Source: Dehalococcoidia bacterium (GTDB lineage: Bacteria > Chloroflexota > Dehalococcoidia > Lucifugimonadales > Lucifugimonadaceae). From it: a DNA stretch of 60,424 bases. Under the pieces are notes generated by a model. That model was not told the DNA's origin and did not search any database. It was given only the letters and a program-made list of their open reading frames with translations. The stretch covers positions 1 to 60,424 of the forward strand of contig PAOY01000032.1 of assembly GCA_002710135.1 (NCBI GenBank), in the 5' to 3' direction. Below are positions 29,165 to 38,484 of this stretch, one piece after another. A program made the translations under genes and the position numbers. The stretch's first letter is position 1. Each line of letters opens with the position of its first letter.

Positions 29165-29563
29165 ATGGAAATATCAATAATAGGAACATCTCAAATTACA
29201 GATTTTGTAATAAATAAAATAATAAATCATTCTGAGAAAATTAGAGTTTACTCTGAAGAGCGTGATTATAACTTTGAAAATAAAAATAAATCAAAGAAGA
29301 ATTTAGAAATAATATTAATGAAGAATATAGAAGATAAAATTCAAGAAATAGCTAAATCTTCGGAAATTATTTTTTTATTAAATCAATCAGATTCGTTCAA
29401 CTTATTTTGCTATGAAAAAATCTTAGCCGATGAAGAAAATAAAAAAATTATAGTCTTAATAAATGACACGGAAATTTACAGTATATTTAAAAATAAAAAT
29501 ATTCCAGTAATAACCCCCACAGAAATTAATGAACAAGATTTTTCATACTTAGTAAAAGGGTAA
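29165..29563 (+). CDS. Degenerate TrkA-N-like (RCK-N) domain protein
   Basis: The 132-residue product begins ISIIGTSQITDFVINKII, positioned like a Rossmann fold start but without the GxGxxG glycines. It then has alternating strand and helix segments (IEDKIQEIAKSSEIIFLL, KIIVLINDTEIYSIF) as in the second half of an RCK-N domain. It has no TrkA-C part. It may be a non-nucleotide-binding partner of the other TrkA proteins. The assignment rests on fold-like pattern and on the flanking trkA genes rather than strong motif identity. Confidence 0.5.
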   Translation: MEISIIGTSQITDFVINKIINHSEKIRVYSEERDYNFENKNKSKKNLEIILMKNIEDKIQEIAKSSEIIFLLNQSDSFNLFCYEKILADEENKKIIVLINDTEIYSIFKNKNIPVITPTEINEQDFSYLVKG

Positions 29564-29568
29564 TTTAA

Positions 29569-30207
29569 ATGTACATTATTATATCTGGAATGAACAATAT
29601 AACTATAAATTTAGCCAAAAAATTAATAGCTGAAGGAAATGAAATAACATTTATTGATGATGATAAAAGTAAGTCAGAAAAAATAGAAAATGAAATCGGA
29701 TTTGTAAGTCTTTTAGGGACTTCTACCAGTAAAAGTACATTAATTGAGGCAGGATTAGAAAGAGCTGATTACTTCGTAGCATCAAACATTGAAGATGATA
29801 TAAACTTTTTATCAATCAAAATAGCTAAAAGCCTAAATAACGATATAACTACTGTAGCCCTTATAAACAAGACTTCTAATAAAAAATACTTTGCCGGGGA
29901 CGATTTTGACTTCGCTTTAGAATATGACGAAATGATAAGCGAAACTCTAAATTCTTTCATATCAAATAATTTTGATCAATTGATTTTTACAAATACAGAT
30001 AATCACACAGAAATAAGAGTGATATCTGTAGGAAATGATTCAAGCTTAGTTGGAAAAACAATTAATGATATTGATTTAAGTACTGAAACCCAAGTTATAG
30101 CAATTATTTCATCTTCTGGTTCTATATCTCACAATTTCAGCAACACATTGAATCCACTTGATAAAATATTAATTCAAAGCACTATAGTTTATAAAAAAAA
30201 TGAATAA
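29569..30207 (+). CDS. Second TrkA-like RCK regulator, altered nucleotide-binding loop
   Basis: The 212-residue product has a TrkA-N domain, with FIDDDKSKSEKIENEIG and LLGTSTSKSTLIEAGLERADYFVASN matching the canonical DxD and GDAT-like segments. A TrkA-C domain follows (IRVISVGNDSSLVGKTINDIDLSTETQVIAIIS). The first loop reads IISGMNNITINLA, so the glycine-rich dinucleotide motif is degraded. It may form hetero-rings with the upstream TrkA. It overlaps pheA by 8 bp. Confidence 0.8.
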   Translation: MYIIISGMNNITINLAKKLIAEGNEITFIDDDKSKSEKIENEIGFVSLLGTSTSKSTLIEAGLERADYFVASNIEDDINFLSIKIAKSLNNDITTVALINKTSNKKYFAGDDFDFALEYDEMISETLNSFISNNFDQLIFTNTDNHTEIRVISVGNDSSLVGKTINDIDLSTETQVIAIISSSGSISHNFSNTLNPLDKILIQSTIVYKKNE

Positions 30208-31042
30208 AGAAGAATCAAAATTAAGTTACCTAGGTCCCAAAGGAACCTATAGCGAAGAAGCTGCTTTAATTTATACAAATTATAAAGAGAATATTCTTTC
30301 TCCTAAAAAAAATATTTTTGATGTTTTAGATAGTGTGGAGACTTCAGATGAAAATAAAGGAATAGTTCCAATAGAAAATTCTAGAGTAGGAACAATACTT
30401 GAAACTATAGATTACCTAATAAATTCAAAAAATATTTTTATAAACAAAGAAATATTACTACCAATCGAAGCATGCCTAATCACAAAAGAAAAAACGACTG
30501 ATCTTAGTGAAATCAGAGAAATTATTAGTAAACCAGAAGCAATTAATCAATGTAACTTATGGATTAAGAAAAACTTAACAAAAAACATTAAATTAACTGA
30601 ATATCCATCAACTGCTGAGGCTGTTTCTGACTTAAGAAACTTAGACTCAAGTGTTGCAGCTATTGCCAATTCAAGATCTGCTGAAATAAATAATTGCAAT
30701 ATTTTAGTTAAGGGTATCCAAGACTATAAAAACAATATTACTAGATTTGCTATAGTGTCCAATTACAGAAACGATAGATCAGGAAACGACAAAACATCTA
30801 TTGCTTTTGACTTTAAGGTTTCTGATGAGGCTGGACTACTTTTCAAGGCATTGGAATGTTTCGCAAAAAGGAATATAAACTTGGCTAAAATAGAAAGTAG
30901 GCCCAAAGGAAATGAAATTGGTAATTACATTTTCATAATTGATTTTGATGGACACATAGAAGATAAATTGATTGCCGAAGCCTTAGATGAGTTATCAAGA
31001 ATAACTTCATTACTAAAAGTACTTGGATCCTATCCTAAATAA
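30200..31042 (+). CDS. pheA: Prephenate dehydratase
   Basis: The 280-residue enzyme converts prephenate to phenylpyruvate in phenylalanine synthesis. The catalytic domain shows SYLGPKGTYSEEAAL, GIVPIENSRVGTI and the NNITRFAIVS segment with the conserved TRF. The C-terminal ACT regulatory domain includes GLLFKALECFAKRNINLAKIESRP, the phenylalanine-binding ESRP motif. It is monofunctional, without chorismate mutase. It overlaps the last trkA-like gene, which suggests cotranscription by genome packing rather than functional linkage. Confidence 0.95.
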   Translation: MNKEESKLSYLGPKGTYSEEAALIYTNYKENILSPKKNIFDVLDSVETSDENKGIVPIENSRVGTILETIDYLINSKNIFINKEILLPIEACLITKEKTTDLSEIREIISKPEAINQCNLWIKKNLTKNIKLTEYPSTAEAVSDLRNLDSSVAAIANSRSAEINNCNILVKGIQDYKNNITRFAIVSNYRNDRSGNDKTSIAFDFKVSDEAGLLFKALECFAKRNINLAKIESRPKGNEIGNYIFIIDFDGHIEDKLIAEALDELSRITSLLKVLGSYPK

Positions 31043-31043
31043 A

Positions 31044-31286
31044 CTACTCTTCGTACAAATCTTGTCTATACCTCTTTGACTCTTCTGCACCCTCTTGCAC
31101 AGCATTATTTAATCTTTCTTTCGCTGAATCAACGAGGTCGTTAGCCTTGAGTCTCCAATCCTTAATATTCTCCCCTAAAAGCTCTCTGGTTTCATTTCCT
31201 GTTTTAGGAGCATATATTATGCCTGCAATGAAGCCCAATGTAGCTCCATAAAAAAAGCCTTTATAAAAAGAGTCTTCTGAAGACAT
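31044..31286 (-). CDS. YtxH-like small membrane protein
   Basis: The 80-residue protein has one glycine-rich N-terminal membrane segment (YGATLGFIAGIIYAPKTGNETREL), the signature of the YtxH/gas-vesicle-like family, followed by a charged amphipathic helix. Function is unknown; homologues are often stress-induced. It follows a DUF948-like gene by 9 bp, the arrangement seen for ytxG-ytxH in Bacillus. It converges on pheA with a 1-bp gap. Confidence 0.8.
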   Translation of the reverse strand: MSSEDSFYKGFFYGATLGFIAGIIYAPKTGNETRELLGENIKDWRLKANDLVDSAKERLNNAVQEGAEESKRYRQDLYEE

Positions 31287-31295
31287 TTTACCTTC

Positions 31296-31535
31296 CTATT
31301 CTTTATTTGTTTTTGAGTTTCCAAAAATTGATCTAAATAAATCTACAGATTTATTTATGACATTTAAGGATTCTTTAAAAGATCCAATTTTTTCATTGGC
31401 TGTATCTAGCTCAACTTTAATTTTCTTAATTGTTCTAAGTATAAAAATCAAGAAAATTATAGTAAAAATACCTAAAAATGAAAAAATAGCTAAAAATGCT
31501 ACCATTAAATAATTTTCAAGTTCCGCAAGTGTCAA
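31296..31535 (-). CDS. DUF948/YtxG-like small membrane protein
   Basis: The 79-residue product has one long hydrophobic span (about residues 10-35, LMVAFLAIFSFLGIFTIIFLIFIL). A coiled-coil-like segment follows (TIKKIKVELDTANEKIGSFKESLNVINKSVDLF). This is the layout of DUF948 (YtxG) proteins. It is paired with the YtxH-like gene downstream. No function is known. Confidence 0.65.
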   Translation of the reverse strand: MTLAELENYLMVAFLAIFSFLGIFTIIFLIFILRTIKKIKVELDTANEKIGSFKESLNVINKSVDLFRSIFGNSKTNKE

Positions 31536-31627
31536 AATATACCTTTATATTAAATCTTGTATATATCAAATATATAAAAATTTAAGTATAAAATCAAACT
31601 TCAAAGCGTTTAGTTAATAACCAATGG

Positions 31628-33127
31628 CTAAAAATCCAGATAATCTCTTAGTGTAAGAGATCTGGTTGGATGCCTTAGCTTTCTAAGCGCTTTAGCTTCG
31701 ATTTGTCTTATTCTTTCTCTTGTGACTCCGAATGTTTGGCCAACCTCTTCTAATGTCCTAGGTCTGCTATCATTTATTCCAAATCTATATTCAATTACCT
31801 GTCTTTCTCTTGGAGAAAGGGTTTCCAATACTTCAATAATCTGAGATTTTAACAAATTTTTAGATGCAGAATTTTGAGGAGATTCAGCATTCTGATCTTC
31901 TATAAGGTCTGCTAAATTCAAATCTTGCTCTTCTCCGATAGGAGCCTCCAAAGATATTGGATCCTGAGATGCTTTCAAAATTTCATTTACTTTATCTGTA
32001 TCCATATCAAGCTCTTTAGCAATATCGTCTGAAGTTGGCTCAGCGCCTTTTTCTTGAACTAACCTTCTTGATACTCTTAGTATCTTGTTTATTTGCTCAA
32101 CCATATGTACTGGTATTCTAATTGTTCTTGATTGATCTGCTACAGCCCTTGTAATTGATTGTCTGATCCACCATGTTGCATAGGTTGAAAACTTAAATCC
32201 TTTTCTGTAGTCAAATTTTTCTACAGCTCTAATCAAACCAATGTTTCCTTCTTGAACAAGATCTAGCAGAGTTAATCCTCTACCAATATATTTTTTTGCT
32301 ATAGAAACAACTAATCTTAAATTTGCTTCAGCTAAATGATTTTGAGCCAAATCAGATCTATTAAGGATTTGATTAAAATGGCTATCAATTATCATTTTGT
32401 ACATAGAAAGTTGATCTAAAAAGTCTTTATTCTTTAAAACGTTTTTTAGATTAGATTTAGTAAAATTATCATCAAGTAACTCTGTAAGGTCTGGAGGAAT
32501 AAGACCTAATAAATCTGAAAGTTCTTTTACTTTTTCAGTAACCTCATCATTTGAAATATTATTTACATCTGCAACATATTTTATTAAGTCTTCAGAGTAC
32601 ACTCCATGAATTTTATTCATCTCTGATTCCTGGGAAGCTAAGTATGTTAATGAAAGCGCATCTGTTTTAGTTACACCATAAAATTTTCCTATAGATTCTA
32701 AAATTGGCTTTAATGCAACTATTGACTCAAAAATTTGCTTAATTAAGTCTATTGAATTAATTAAATCTGAACTTGATTCATCTAGTTCATCATGCATATT
32801 TTTATACTTATACTTTAGGTCAATTGTCCTTGCCAAAACCTCTTCGTCTTTCCTAGATAAGAGTTTCACATCACCAATTTCTTTTAAGTACATCCTTATA
32901 GGATCTTCATATGTATCTTTAAACTCTTTTTTACCCTTAGAAAGAATATTCATAAGATCATCATTTTGAGCATATGAATCTCCCGATGGAGATGATGACA
33001 AATCTTCTTCATCATCTAAACTAGAAGACGTTGAAATTAAGACTTTGTCAATTCCTGCATTAGTATCTACATTATCAATATATAGATTGTCATTTAAGTT
33101 ATCATTTTCGCTAGTATCTTCTTTCAA
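31628..33127 (-). CDS. rpoD: Primary RNA polymerase sigma factor (sigma-70/SigA)
   Basis: This 499-residue vegetative sigma factor begins with an acidic low-complexity segment of about 70 residues. Region 1.2 follows ([29 protein letters not shown]). Region 2 is canonical ([41 protein letters not shown]). Region 3 and the region 4 helix-turn-helix ([29 protein letters not shown]) complete it. It overlaps the dnaG stop by 4 bp (ATGA), the dnaG-rpoD order of the macromolecular-synthesis operon without rpsU. Confidence 0.97.
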   Translation of the reverse strand: MKEDTSENDNLNDNLYIDNVDTNAGIDKVLISTSSSLDDEEDLSSSPSGDSYAQNDDLMNILSKGKKEFKDTYEDPIRMYLKEIGDVKLLSRKDEEVLARTIDLKYKYKNMHDELDESSSDLINSIDLIKQIFESIVALKPILESIGKFYGVTKTDALSLTYLASQESEMNKIHGVYSEDLIKYVADVNNISNDEVTEKVKELSDLLGLIPPDLTELLDDNFTKSNLKNVLKNKDFLDQLSMYKMIIDSHFNQILNRSDLAQNHLAEANLRLVVSIAKKYIGRGLTLLDLVQEGNIGLIRAVEKFDYRKGFKFSTYATWWIRQSITRAVADQSRTIRIPVHMVEQINKILRVSRRLVQEKGAEPTSDDIAKELDMDTDKVNEILKASQDPISLEAPIGEEQDLNLADLIEDQNAESPQNSASKNLLKSQIIEVLETLSPRERQVIEYRFGINDSRPRTLEEVGQTFGVTRERIRQIEAKALRKLRHPTRSLTLRDYLDF

Positions 33128-34986
33128 GTTACCTCGCTCCTTTCTAGTTCTTTTATATTTTCAGTAATTCTAACCAACTCATCCATCAAAGATGTAATTG
33201 CAACTTCATCTTTATGTTCATTATTTTCAAGCTCTAGTAAGCGCATTTCAGCTTCATTGAGCTTTCTTTTTTGATAATCAATGGCAAGCCTATTCTTAAC
33301 ATTTTCAAGCTCAATATCTTTACTTAAATCAGGATCAACTACAAAATCATTTTTTAAGTAATCCTCTATTTCATCATAAATAAAAATAAGATCTTCCGAT
33401 AGTCTTTTTCTATCAATTACTTCCTGTGATTTTTTCCAGAGCTTAAAAACTGACCTATAGTGTAAATCTGAAAAATAAACATCTTCTATATCTTTAACAT
33501 TTTCAAATAATTCATTAGAATCCATAAGAATTGCTAAAAAATGTTTCTCTTGAGCTTTTTCAGGATTAAATATTACTCTTCTTATTCTGTCTTCATCTTT
33601 AATTGTTTTAGTGTTTTTTCTATATTTTGACTTACTTAGATTAGAAGACTCTGATTTTAATAGATCAAAGCTCAAGTCTGTCAGTTTAGATATTTTAGAT
33701 AGATAAAAAGATTGCTGTACTTCATCGCATGATTCAATAATGAATGGTAGTAGTAAATCTAAAAACTTATAAGTATCTTTCTGTGGACCTTTTAAGTGCA
33801 TATCTGAGTAATATTCAATAAGATAATCAATAAAGTTTTGGGCCAAACTAATCATCTCTTCCCACTCAACTGGGTTTGTGCGAAAAATTTCATCTGGATC
33901 TTTTCCTGTAGAAGGAAAGCAAATCTTAATGCGTATATTTTTTCCTACATTTTTTGTAGCGCTAGAAATATTATCTTTTAATTTATCTATTGTATCTATA
34001 GCTGCCTTTTTCCCCGCAGAATCATTATCAAAACAGAAAATTATCTCCCCAAGTGAAGAATCATAGGTAACAAGTCTTCTTAATTTCTCAAAATTATCAG
34101 AGCTTATCTGGGTTCCCATTGCAGCAACTAAATTATTGTATCCCCTATCATATCCAGAAATACAATCAAAATATCCTTCAACAACAACTACTTGGGACTT
34201 AAGTTTTATATTTTCTGTAGCCCTATCAAGACCATAAAGTATAGATGATTTATTAAATGCTTCACTGTCTCTAGAATTAATATATTTACTCTTTGAGTTT
34301 TCACTTAAGGATCTACCAGAAAAACCAACTATGTTTGATTTTTCATCTAAAATAGCAATGGTGACTCTATTTCTAAAAAAATCAATCCAATCATTATCAT
34401 CAGTTTTTGAAAGAAGGTTAGAGTTTATTACTCCTCTTTTATTTACTTTATTTGATTGAAAGAAGCTCATCAGGCTACCCATATTTCCATCAGGACAATA
34501 GCCTATAAAATTATTCTTTATTGATTCTTTAGAAATGCCTCTTTCTTCAAGATATGCTCGAACATTTTTTGAATTTTCAGAGGATTCATCAAAAATTTGT
34601 TTAGAAAAATAATTTTGAGCTAAATTATTTACCTCAAAAACTTCATTTAGTAGAATATTTGATTTCTTTCGTTTTTCTATTTCATCAGAGAATGTATTAT
34701 CATCGTAATCTAGAGACAAGTAAGATGAGAGCTGCCGCATAGCTTCAACAAAGGTGAGTTTTTCTGCAGACATCAAATAATCAAACACATCTCCACTTTC
34801 ATTGCATCCATAACATTTGTATCTCTTACGGTCCTTACTTAATGTGAAAGATGGAGTCTTTTCTTCATGAAAAATACAAAGGGCTTTAGGTATAGATCCT
34901 TGATTTTGCCAGACAATTCCTTTGGTCCCAAGAAATTCTAAAAGATCAATTTTTTCTTTAATTGTATCTTTCAAATCTGAGGGCAT
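33124..34986 (-). CDS. dnaG: DNA primase
   Basis: The 620-residue protein makes replication primers. The N-terminal zinc finger is CHC2 type with C37, H40, C58 and C61. The RNA polymerase core has [20 protein letters not shown], and the TOPRIM domain has [16 protein letters not shown] (metal glutamate) and [15 protein letters not shown] (DxD). The C-terminal region of about 170 residues, rich in charged helices, is the DnaB-binding part. A candidate leader hairpin lies 13 bp before the ATG. It is translationally coupled to rpoD. Confidence 0.97.
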   Translation of the reverse strand: MPSDLKDTIKEKIDLLEFLGTKGIVWQNQGSIPKALCIFHEEKTPSFTLSKDRKRYKCYGCNESGDVFDYLMSAEKLTFVEAMRQLSSYLSLDYDDNTFSDEIEKRKKSNILLNEVFEVNNLAQNYFSKQIFDESSENSKNVRAYLEERGISKESIKNNFIGYCPDGNMGSLMSFFQSNKVNKRGVINSNLLSKTDDNDWIDFFRNRVTIAILDEKSNIVGFSGRSLSENSKSKYINSRDSEAFNKSSILYGLDRATENIKLKSQVVVVEGYFDCISGYDRGYNNLVAAMGTQISSDNFEKLRRLVTYDSSLGEIIFCFDNDSAGKKAAIDTIDKLKDNISSATKNVGKNIRIKICFPSTGKDPDEIFRTNPVEWEEMISLAQNFIDYLIEYYSDMHLKGPQKDTYKFLDLLLPFIIESCDEVQQSFYLSKISKLTDLSFDLLKSESSNLSKSKYRKNTKTIKDEDRIRRVIFNPEKAQEKHFLAILMDSNELFENVKDIEDVYFSDLHYRSVFKLWKKSQEVIDRKRLSEDLIFIYDEIEDYLKNDFVVDPDLSKDIELENVKNRLAIDYQKRKLNEAEMRLLELENNEHKDEVAITSLMDELVRITENIKELERSEVT

Positions 34987-34999
34987 TTATAATTTCCTA

Positions 35000-35018
35000 T
35001 ACACTTTCCCCTAGTGTA
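35000..35018 (-). promoter_or_regulatory. Dyad upstream of dnaG (leader hairpin or operator candidate)
   Basis: On the minus strand TACACT and AGTGTA face each other across a seven-base AGGGGAA loop, 13 bp before the dnaG start. In RNA the stem can extend by a G-U and a U-A pair. A TAATAAT box that could act as a -10 element lies just upstream. The dyad is among the few non-AT-only dyads in the intergenic DNA here, so it may be an operator or a 5' UTR hairpin for dnaG-rpoD. No known regulator site is recognised. Confidence 0.3.
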
Positions 35019-35091
35019 CATATTATTAGAAAAGTTGCACAGCTTTTAATGTTAATTTTTTGTGAAATTTTTTTTAATTTAAAATAGAAAA

Positions 35092-36171
35092 TTAAATATT
35101 CTCAAATTTTAAGTTTTTAGATATACCTGGAGAAATATTTTCTGCAATATTAATAGCATAATGGTCTGTCATACCACATATAAAATTTGATATTACTTCT
35201 TCATTATTTTGATCTTTTCTTAAATATTTTTTCGGAATTTTATTGAAATTGTCTGAAAAATAATTAAATAAAAATTTTATTATTTTATTTGCAGTTTCCC
35301 CCTGTAAAGAATCGCTTACAGGAAGATAAAAATTTTCGAACATATAGTCTCTAAGTTCTGTCATAGAAGATGAACATTTTTCAGACATTTTGACATAAGG
35401 AATCTCTTTAGATTTTTTTCCAGTACAATCCCAAGAACTAACAATTACATCAGTCACAAAATAATTTATTCTCTCTGATCTAGAAAAATTAAAAAAATAT
35501 TCTATGCTACTTGGGATATTTTTAGTATTTATAAAATTTGATCTTTTTGCGTCTTCTATATCATGACTCAAGTATGCCAAGGCATCAGAGATTCTAACAA
35601 TTTGAGCCTCTAGAGACATTCCTTGAACAGATTCTTTGGTCAAAAAATTTCCTTGCTTTTTTGAATGTCTTCTTATTGCATCCACAACATAATTTGTTAG
35701 ATTTAAGCCTTTTCCATTTTTTTCTAGTGATTCTATAATTTTTACTGAGTGAACAGAATGATGAAATCCATTTTCCAATATGTCATTAAGTGCAGATTCT
35801 CCTATATGGCCAAAAGGGGTATGACCTAGGTCATGACCTAATGATGCAGCCTCTACTAAATCTTCATTCAAATTTAGTGCTCTAGAAATTGTCCTTCCGA
35901 TTTGAGAGACTTCGATTACATGAGTCAGCCTTGTGGTGTAATGATCACCTTCTGGTGCTACAAAAACCTGACTTTTATGCTTTAATCTTCTAAAAGAATT
36001 AGTATGAATGATTCTATCTCTGTCTATTTGGAATGCGTTTCTATATAATCCTTGTGTTGGCTCGTCAACTAATCTAATAGCACTTTCTTCATTAACTGCA
36101 AATTTTGACAATTGAGATTGCTTTAGAGAATTGAGGGAAAAAAAGTATGATGAAATATCATCTAGTTTCAA
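35092..36171 (-). CDS. dgt: dGTP triphosphohydrolase-like HD-domain protein
   Basis: The 359-residue protein carries the HD-domain metal site of deoxynucleoside triphosphohydrolases: HTTRLTHVIEVSQIGR, then EAASLGHDLGHTPFGHIGE, and a later AYLSHDIEDA aspartate. The N-terminal RNAFQIDRDRIIHTNSFRRLKHKSQVF is typical of the Dgt family. Members hydrolyse dNTPs to nucleosides and triphosphate, adjusting dNTP pools. It lies 105 bp upstream of dnaG and 1 bp downstream of plsC. Preference for dGTP is by family analogy only. Confidence 0.92.
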   Translation of the reverse strand: MKLDDISSYFFSLNSLKQSQLSKFAVNEESAIRLVDEPTQGLYRNAFQIDRDRIIHTNSFRRLKHKSQVFVAPEGDHYTTRLTHVIEVSQIGRTISRALNLNEDLVEAASLGHDLGHTPFGHIGESALNDILENGFHHSVHSVKIIESLEKNGKGLNLTNYVVDAIRRHSKKQGNFLTKESVQGMSLEAQIVRISDALAYLSHDIEDAKRSNFINTKNIPSSIEYFFNFSRSERINYFVTDVIVSSWDCTGKKSKEIPYVKMSEKCSSSMTELRDYMFENFYLPVSDSLQGETANKIIKFLFNYFSDNFNKIPKKYLRKDQNNEEVISNFICGMTDHYAINIAENISPGISKNLKFENI

Positions 36172-36172
36172 T

Positions 36173-36838
36173 TTAAATTGTCCTTGTATACTTATATATT
36201 ATTTTTTTATTTTCTTCTTTTAAATATTCTTTAGGTAAGAGGTCTGATATTCTATGCATAATTTCCTGTGTAATTTTATCGTATAAATCTTTGTTTTTAC
36301 TCTCAGAAATAGAATTTATCTTAAACGGTTTCCCAATCTTGATTTTTACTGACATTCTAGGAAAAACAAATTGCAAATAATTTTTACACTTTTCTGATCC
36401 AGAGATTGATACAGGTAAAATTGTACTATCTGTATCAAGGGCAATCATAGTAGCTCCATTAAATCCTTTTTGTAACTTAAGATCTTTACTTCTTGTTCCT
36501 TCAGGAAAAATCAAAAGAGAATTGTTTTTAGATGACAATTGTTTTTTAGCCCAGTTTATTGCTGATAAATTTAGGTTCCCTCTATTTATAGGAAATGCAC
36601 CATAAAATTTCAAAAAAATATTAAATGGAAATCTAAATAATTCTTTCTTCGCTAAAAATTTTGACTCTTTTCCTACAGCTGATGCACATAAAGCTGGATC
36701 AATAATTGAAAGATGATTTGAAACAGTCAAAACACTTTTGTTCTTAGGAATATTTTCGAATCCTTCAATTCTTAGATCTCCAAAAAGAAAAAAGGTAAAC
36801 TTTAATCCAAAATCACATATCTTAAATAGTTTACTCAT
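36173..36838 (-). CDS. plsC: 1-acyl-sn-glycerol-3-phosphate acyltransferase
   Basis: The 221-residue protein has the acyltransferase HX4D motif in SNHLSIIDPALCA and the substrate-binding FPEGTRSKD motif. GAFPINRG lies between them. It forms phosphatidic acid from lysophosphatidate at the inner membrane face. It overlaps cmk by 8 bp. The cmk-plsC pair is a frequent neighbourhood in Firmicutes and Chloroflexota. The FakA/FakB system elsewhere in the window feeds the same pathway. Confidence 0.93.
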   Translation of the reverse strand: MSKLFKICDFGLKFTFFLFGDLRIEGFENIPKNKSVLTVSNHLSIIDPALCASAVGKESKFLAKKELFRFPFNIFLKFYGAFPINRGNLNLSAINWAKKQLSSKNNSLLIFPEGTRSKDLKLQKGFNGATMIALDTDSTILPVSISGSEKCKNYLQFVFPRMSVKIKIGKPFKINSISESKNKDLYDKITQEIMHRISDLLPKEYLKEENKKIIYKYTRTI

Positions 36839-37475
36839 CTTGGTATAGCTCTATTATATTTTTTACAACTTGTTCTATAGTAAAATCATCTGTGTTTATT
36901 ACAATAGCGTCTTTGGCTATAGCTAAAGGAGAATTTGATCTACTTTTATCAATTACATCTCTAGACTCTAGCATTTTTTTTATTTCCTCTTCTGATGATT
37001 CATTTAAATCTTTTGATCTTCTTGATGCTCTAATTTCAATAGACGCATCCAAGTAAATCTTTAGCCTAGAACTAGGAAGTACTTTTGTACCTATGTCCCT
37101 GCCTACCATAACTATATTAGTGTTATTAGAAATTTTCTTTTGCATGGAAACTAAGTTTTCTCTAACAGATTTGATCTTTGAGAAATCAGAAACTTTTGAG
37201 TCGATTTTATTAGTAAATAAAAAACTAGAAATATCTTTTTCTTGAAATATTATTTTGTTTTGAAGATTTGAAAAATCTATAATAAGCTTAGAGTCAAAAA
37301 ATAATTTAGAGGCTTCAACAGGGTCTAAATTAAATTCTTGAATCAAGTAGGTTACTGCCCTATACATAATTCCTGTATCTAAAAAATCGTATGACAACTT
37401 TTCTGCAAGAAGCTTTCCTACTACAGATTTTCCAGATGCTGCTGGGCCGTCAATAGCTATTGAATTATATTCCAT
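36831..37475 (-). CDS. cmk: Cytidylate kinase
   Basis: The 214-residue kinase phosphorylates CMP and dCMP. The P-loop is IDGPAASGKSVVGKLLAEKL (from about residue 8). DTGIMYRAVTYL and VMVGRDIGTKVLPSSRLKIYLDASIEIRASRR are the CMP-binding and lid regions. It overlaps holB upstream by 11 bp and plsC downstream by 8 bp, so it is strongly coupled to both. Confidence 0.96.
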   Translation of the reverse strand: MEYNSIAIDGPAASGKSVVGKLLAEKLSYDFLDTGIMYRAVTYLIQEFNLDPVEASKLFFDSKLIIDFSNLQNKIIFQEKDISSFLFTNKIDSKVSDFSKIKSVRENLVSMQKKISNNTNIVMVGRDIGTKVLPSSRLKIYLDASIEIRASRRSKDLNESSEEEIKKMLESRDVIDKSRSNSPLAIAKDAIVINTDDFTIEQVVKNIIELYQDE

Positions 37476-38484
37476 TTAACTTTTCTTTCTGAAATACAGG
37501 AAGGTTTAATCCCATGACATCAAAAACTAACCTAGGATTTGCATTACTTCTTAAATTACTGATAGTCTTGATTAGCTCCAATACAAAATTATTAATTTCT
37601 TCTGTGTCAAACATATCAAATAAATCCGTGTCAAATAATTGAGAATTTTTATCTTCATAAAAATTATTTAATGAAATTTTGCAGAAATCAATCCATAGAT
37701 TCAATTCATTGAAAATAGCATTTCTATCTGTTCTAAATCTAGTTGAAAATTTTTGAGCAAAATTCATCCTTTCACTTATATCTGACGTACAAAACTCTAA
37801 AAACCTATCATAAGACTCATAATATCCATCAATTAAGGTAGTGTCGGATGATAACTTCTCAGCGATTTCTATTTTTCCAAGTGAAAATTGTAAGATTTTT
37901 TGTATTACTGAATCATCAATATCAAAATTTGAAGAAATATATTTTTCCATTTCTTCTTCACTTATCTCCAAAATGTTTATTTTTTGAGCTCTAGACAAAA
38001 TTGTTGGATAAATTGAGGATAAATCATTAACTAAAAATAGAAATATAGAACTTTTAGGCGGTTCTTCCAAGAGTTTTAAAAAAGCATTTGAAGCTTCATT
38101 ATTTAATTTTTCAGCACCATCTAATATAAATATTTTATATTCACTCATAAAAGGCCCTAGGTTAGCAATCCTGCTAATTTCTTGAACGTGAGCTAACTTA
38201 ATTTGGTCTGACTTATTGTCTTCCACACCATCTACTGGTGACTTGGAATCCATAATTACAAGATCATAATGTTTACCATCGTCTATTTTTTTACAATTTA
38301 TACAAGTTTCACTAACTAAACAATCTTTAGTATTTTCTTTACAGAATAAAAGCTTAGCAAATGATATTGCTAGATTTTTTTTCCCTACATTATTAGGACC
38401 ATGAAAAATGTAGAAATGAGAAAGAGAATTTTTTTTTATTGAATTTTCTAAAATTTTATAAGCTTTTTGATTGATAATAGTCAT
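37465..38484 (-). CDS. holB: DNA polymerase III delta' subunit
   Basis: The 339-residue clamp-loader subunit has the AAA+ fold with a degenerate P-loop (FHGPNNVGKKNLAISFA). A zinc-binding cysteine cluster follows (LLFCKENTKDCLVSETCINC). The sensor region includes KIFILDGAEKLNNEASNAFLKLLEEPP, which contains the typical LLEEPP motif, and ILSRAQK. It opens the sliding clamp together with DnaX and HolA. It overlaps lysA by 4 bp (ATGA) and cmk by 11 bp. Confidence 0.92.
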   Translation of the reverse strand: MTIINQKAYKILENSIKKNSLSHFYIFHGPNNVGKKNLAISFAKLLFCKENTKDCLVSETCINCKKIDDGKHYDLVIMDSKSPVDGVEDNKSDQIKLAHVQEISRIANLGPFMSEYKIFILDGAEKLNNEASNAFLKLLEEPPKSSIFLFLVNDLSSIYPTILSRAQKINILEISEEEMEKYISSNFDIDDSVIQKILQFSLGKIEIAEKLSSDTTLIDGYYESYDRFLEFCTSDISERMNFAQKFSTRFRTDRNAIFNELNLWIDFCKISLNNFYEDKNSQLFDTDLFDMFDTEEINNFVLELIKTISNLRSNANPRLVFDVMGLNLPVFQKEKLNGI

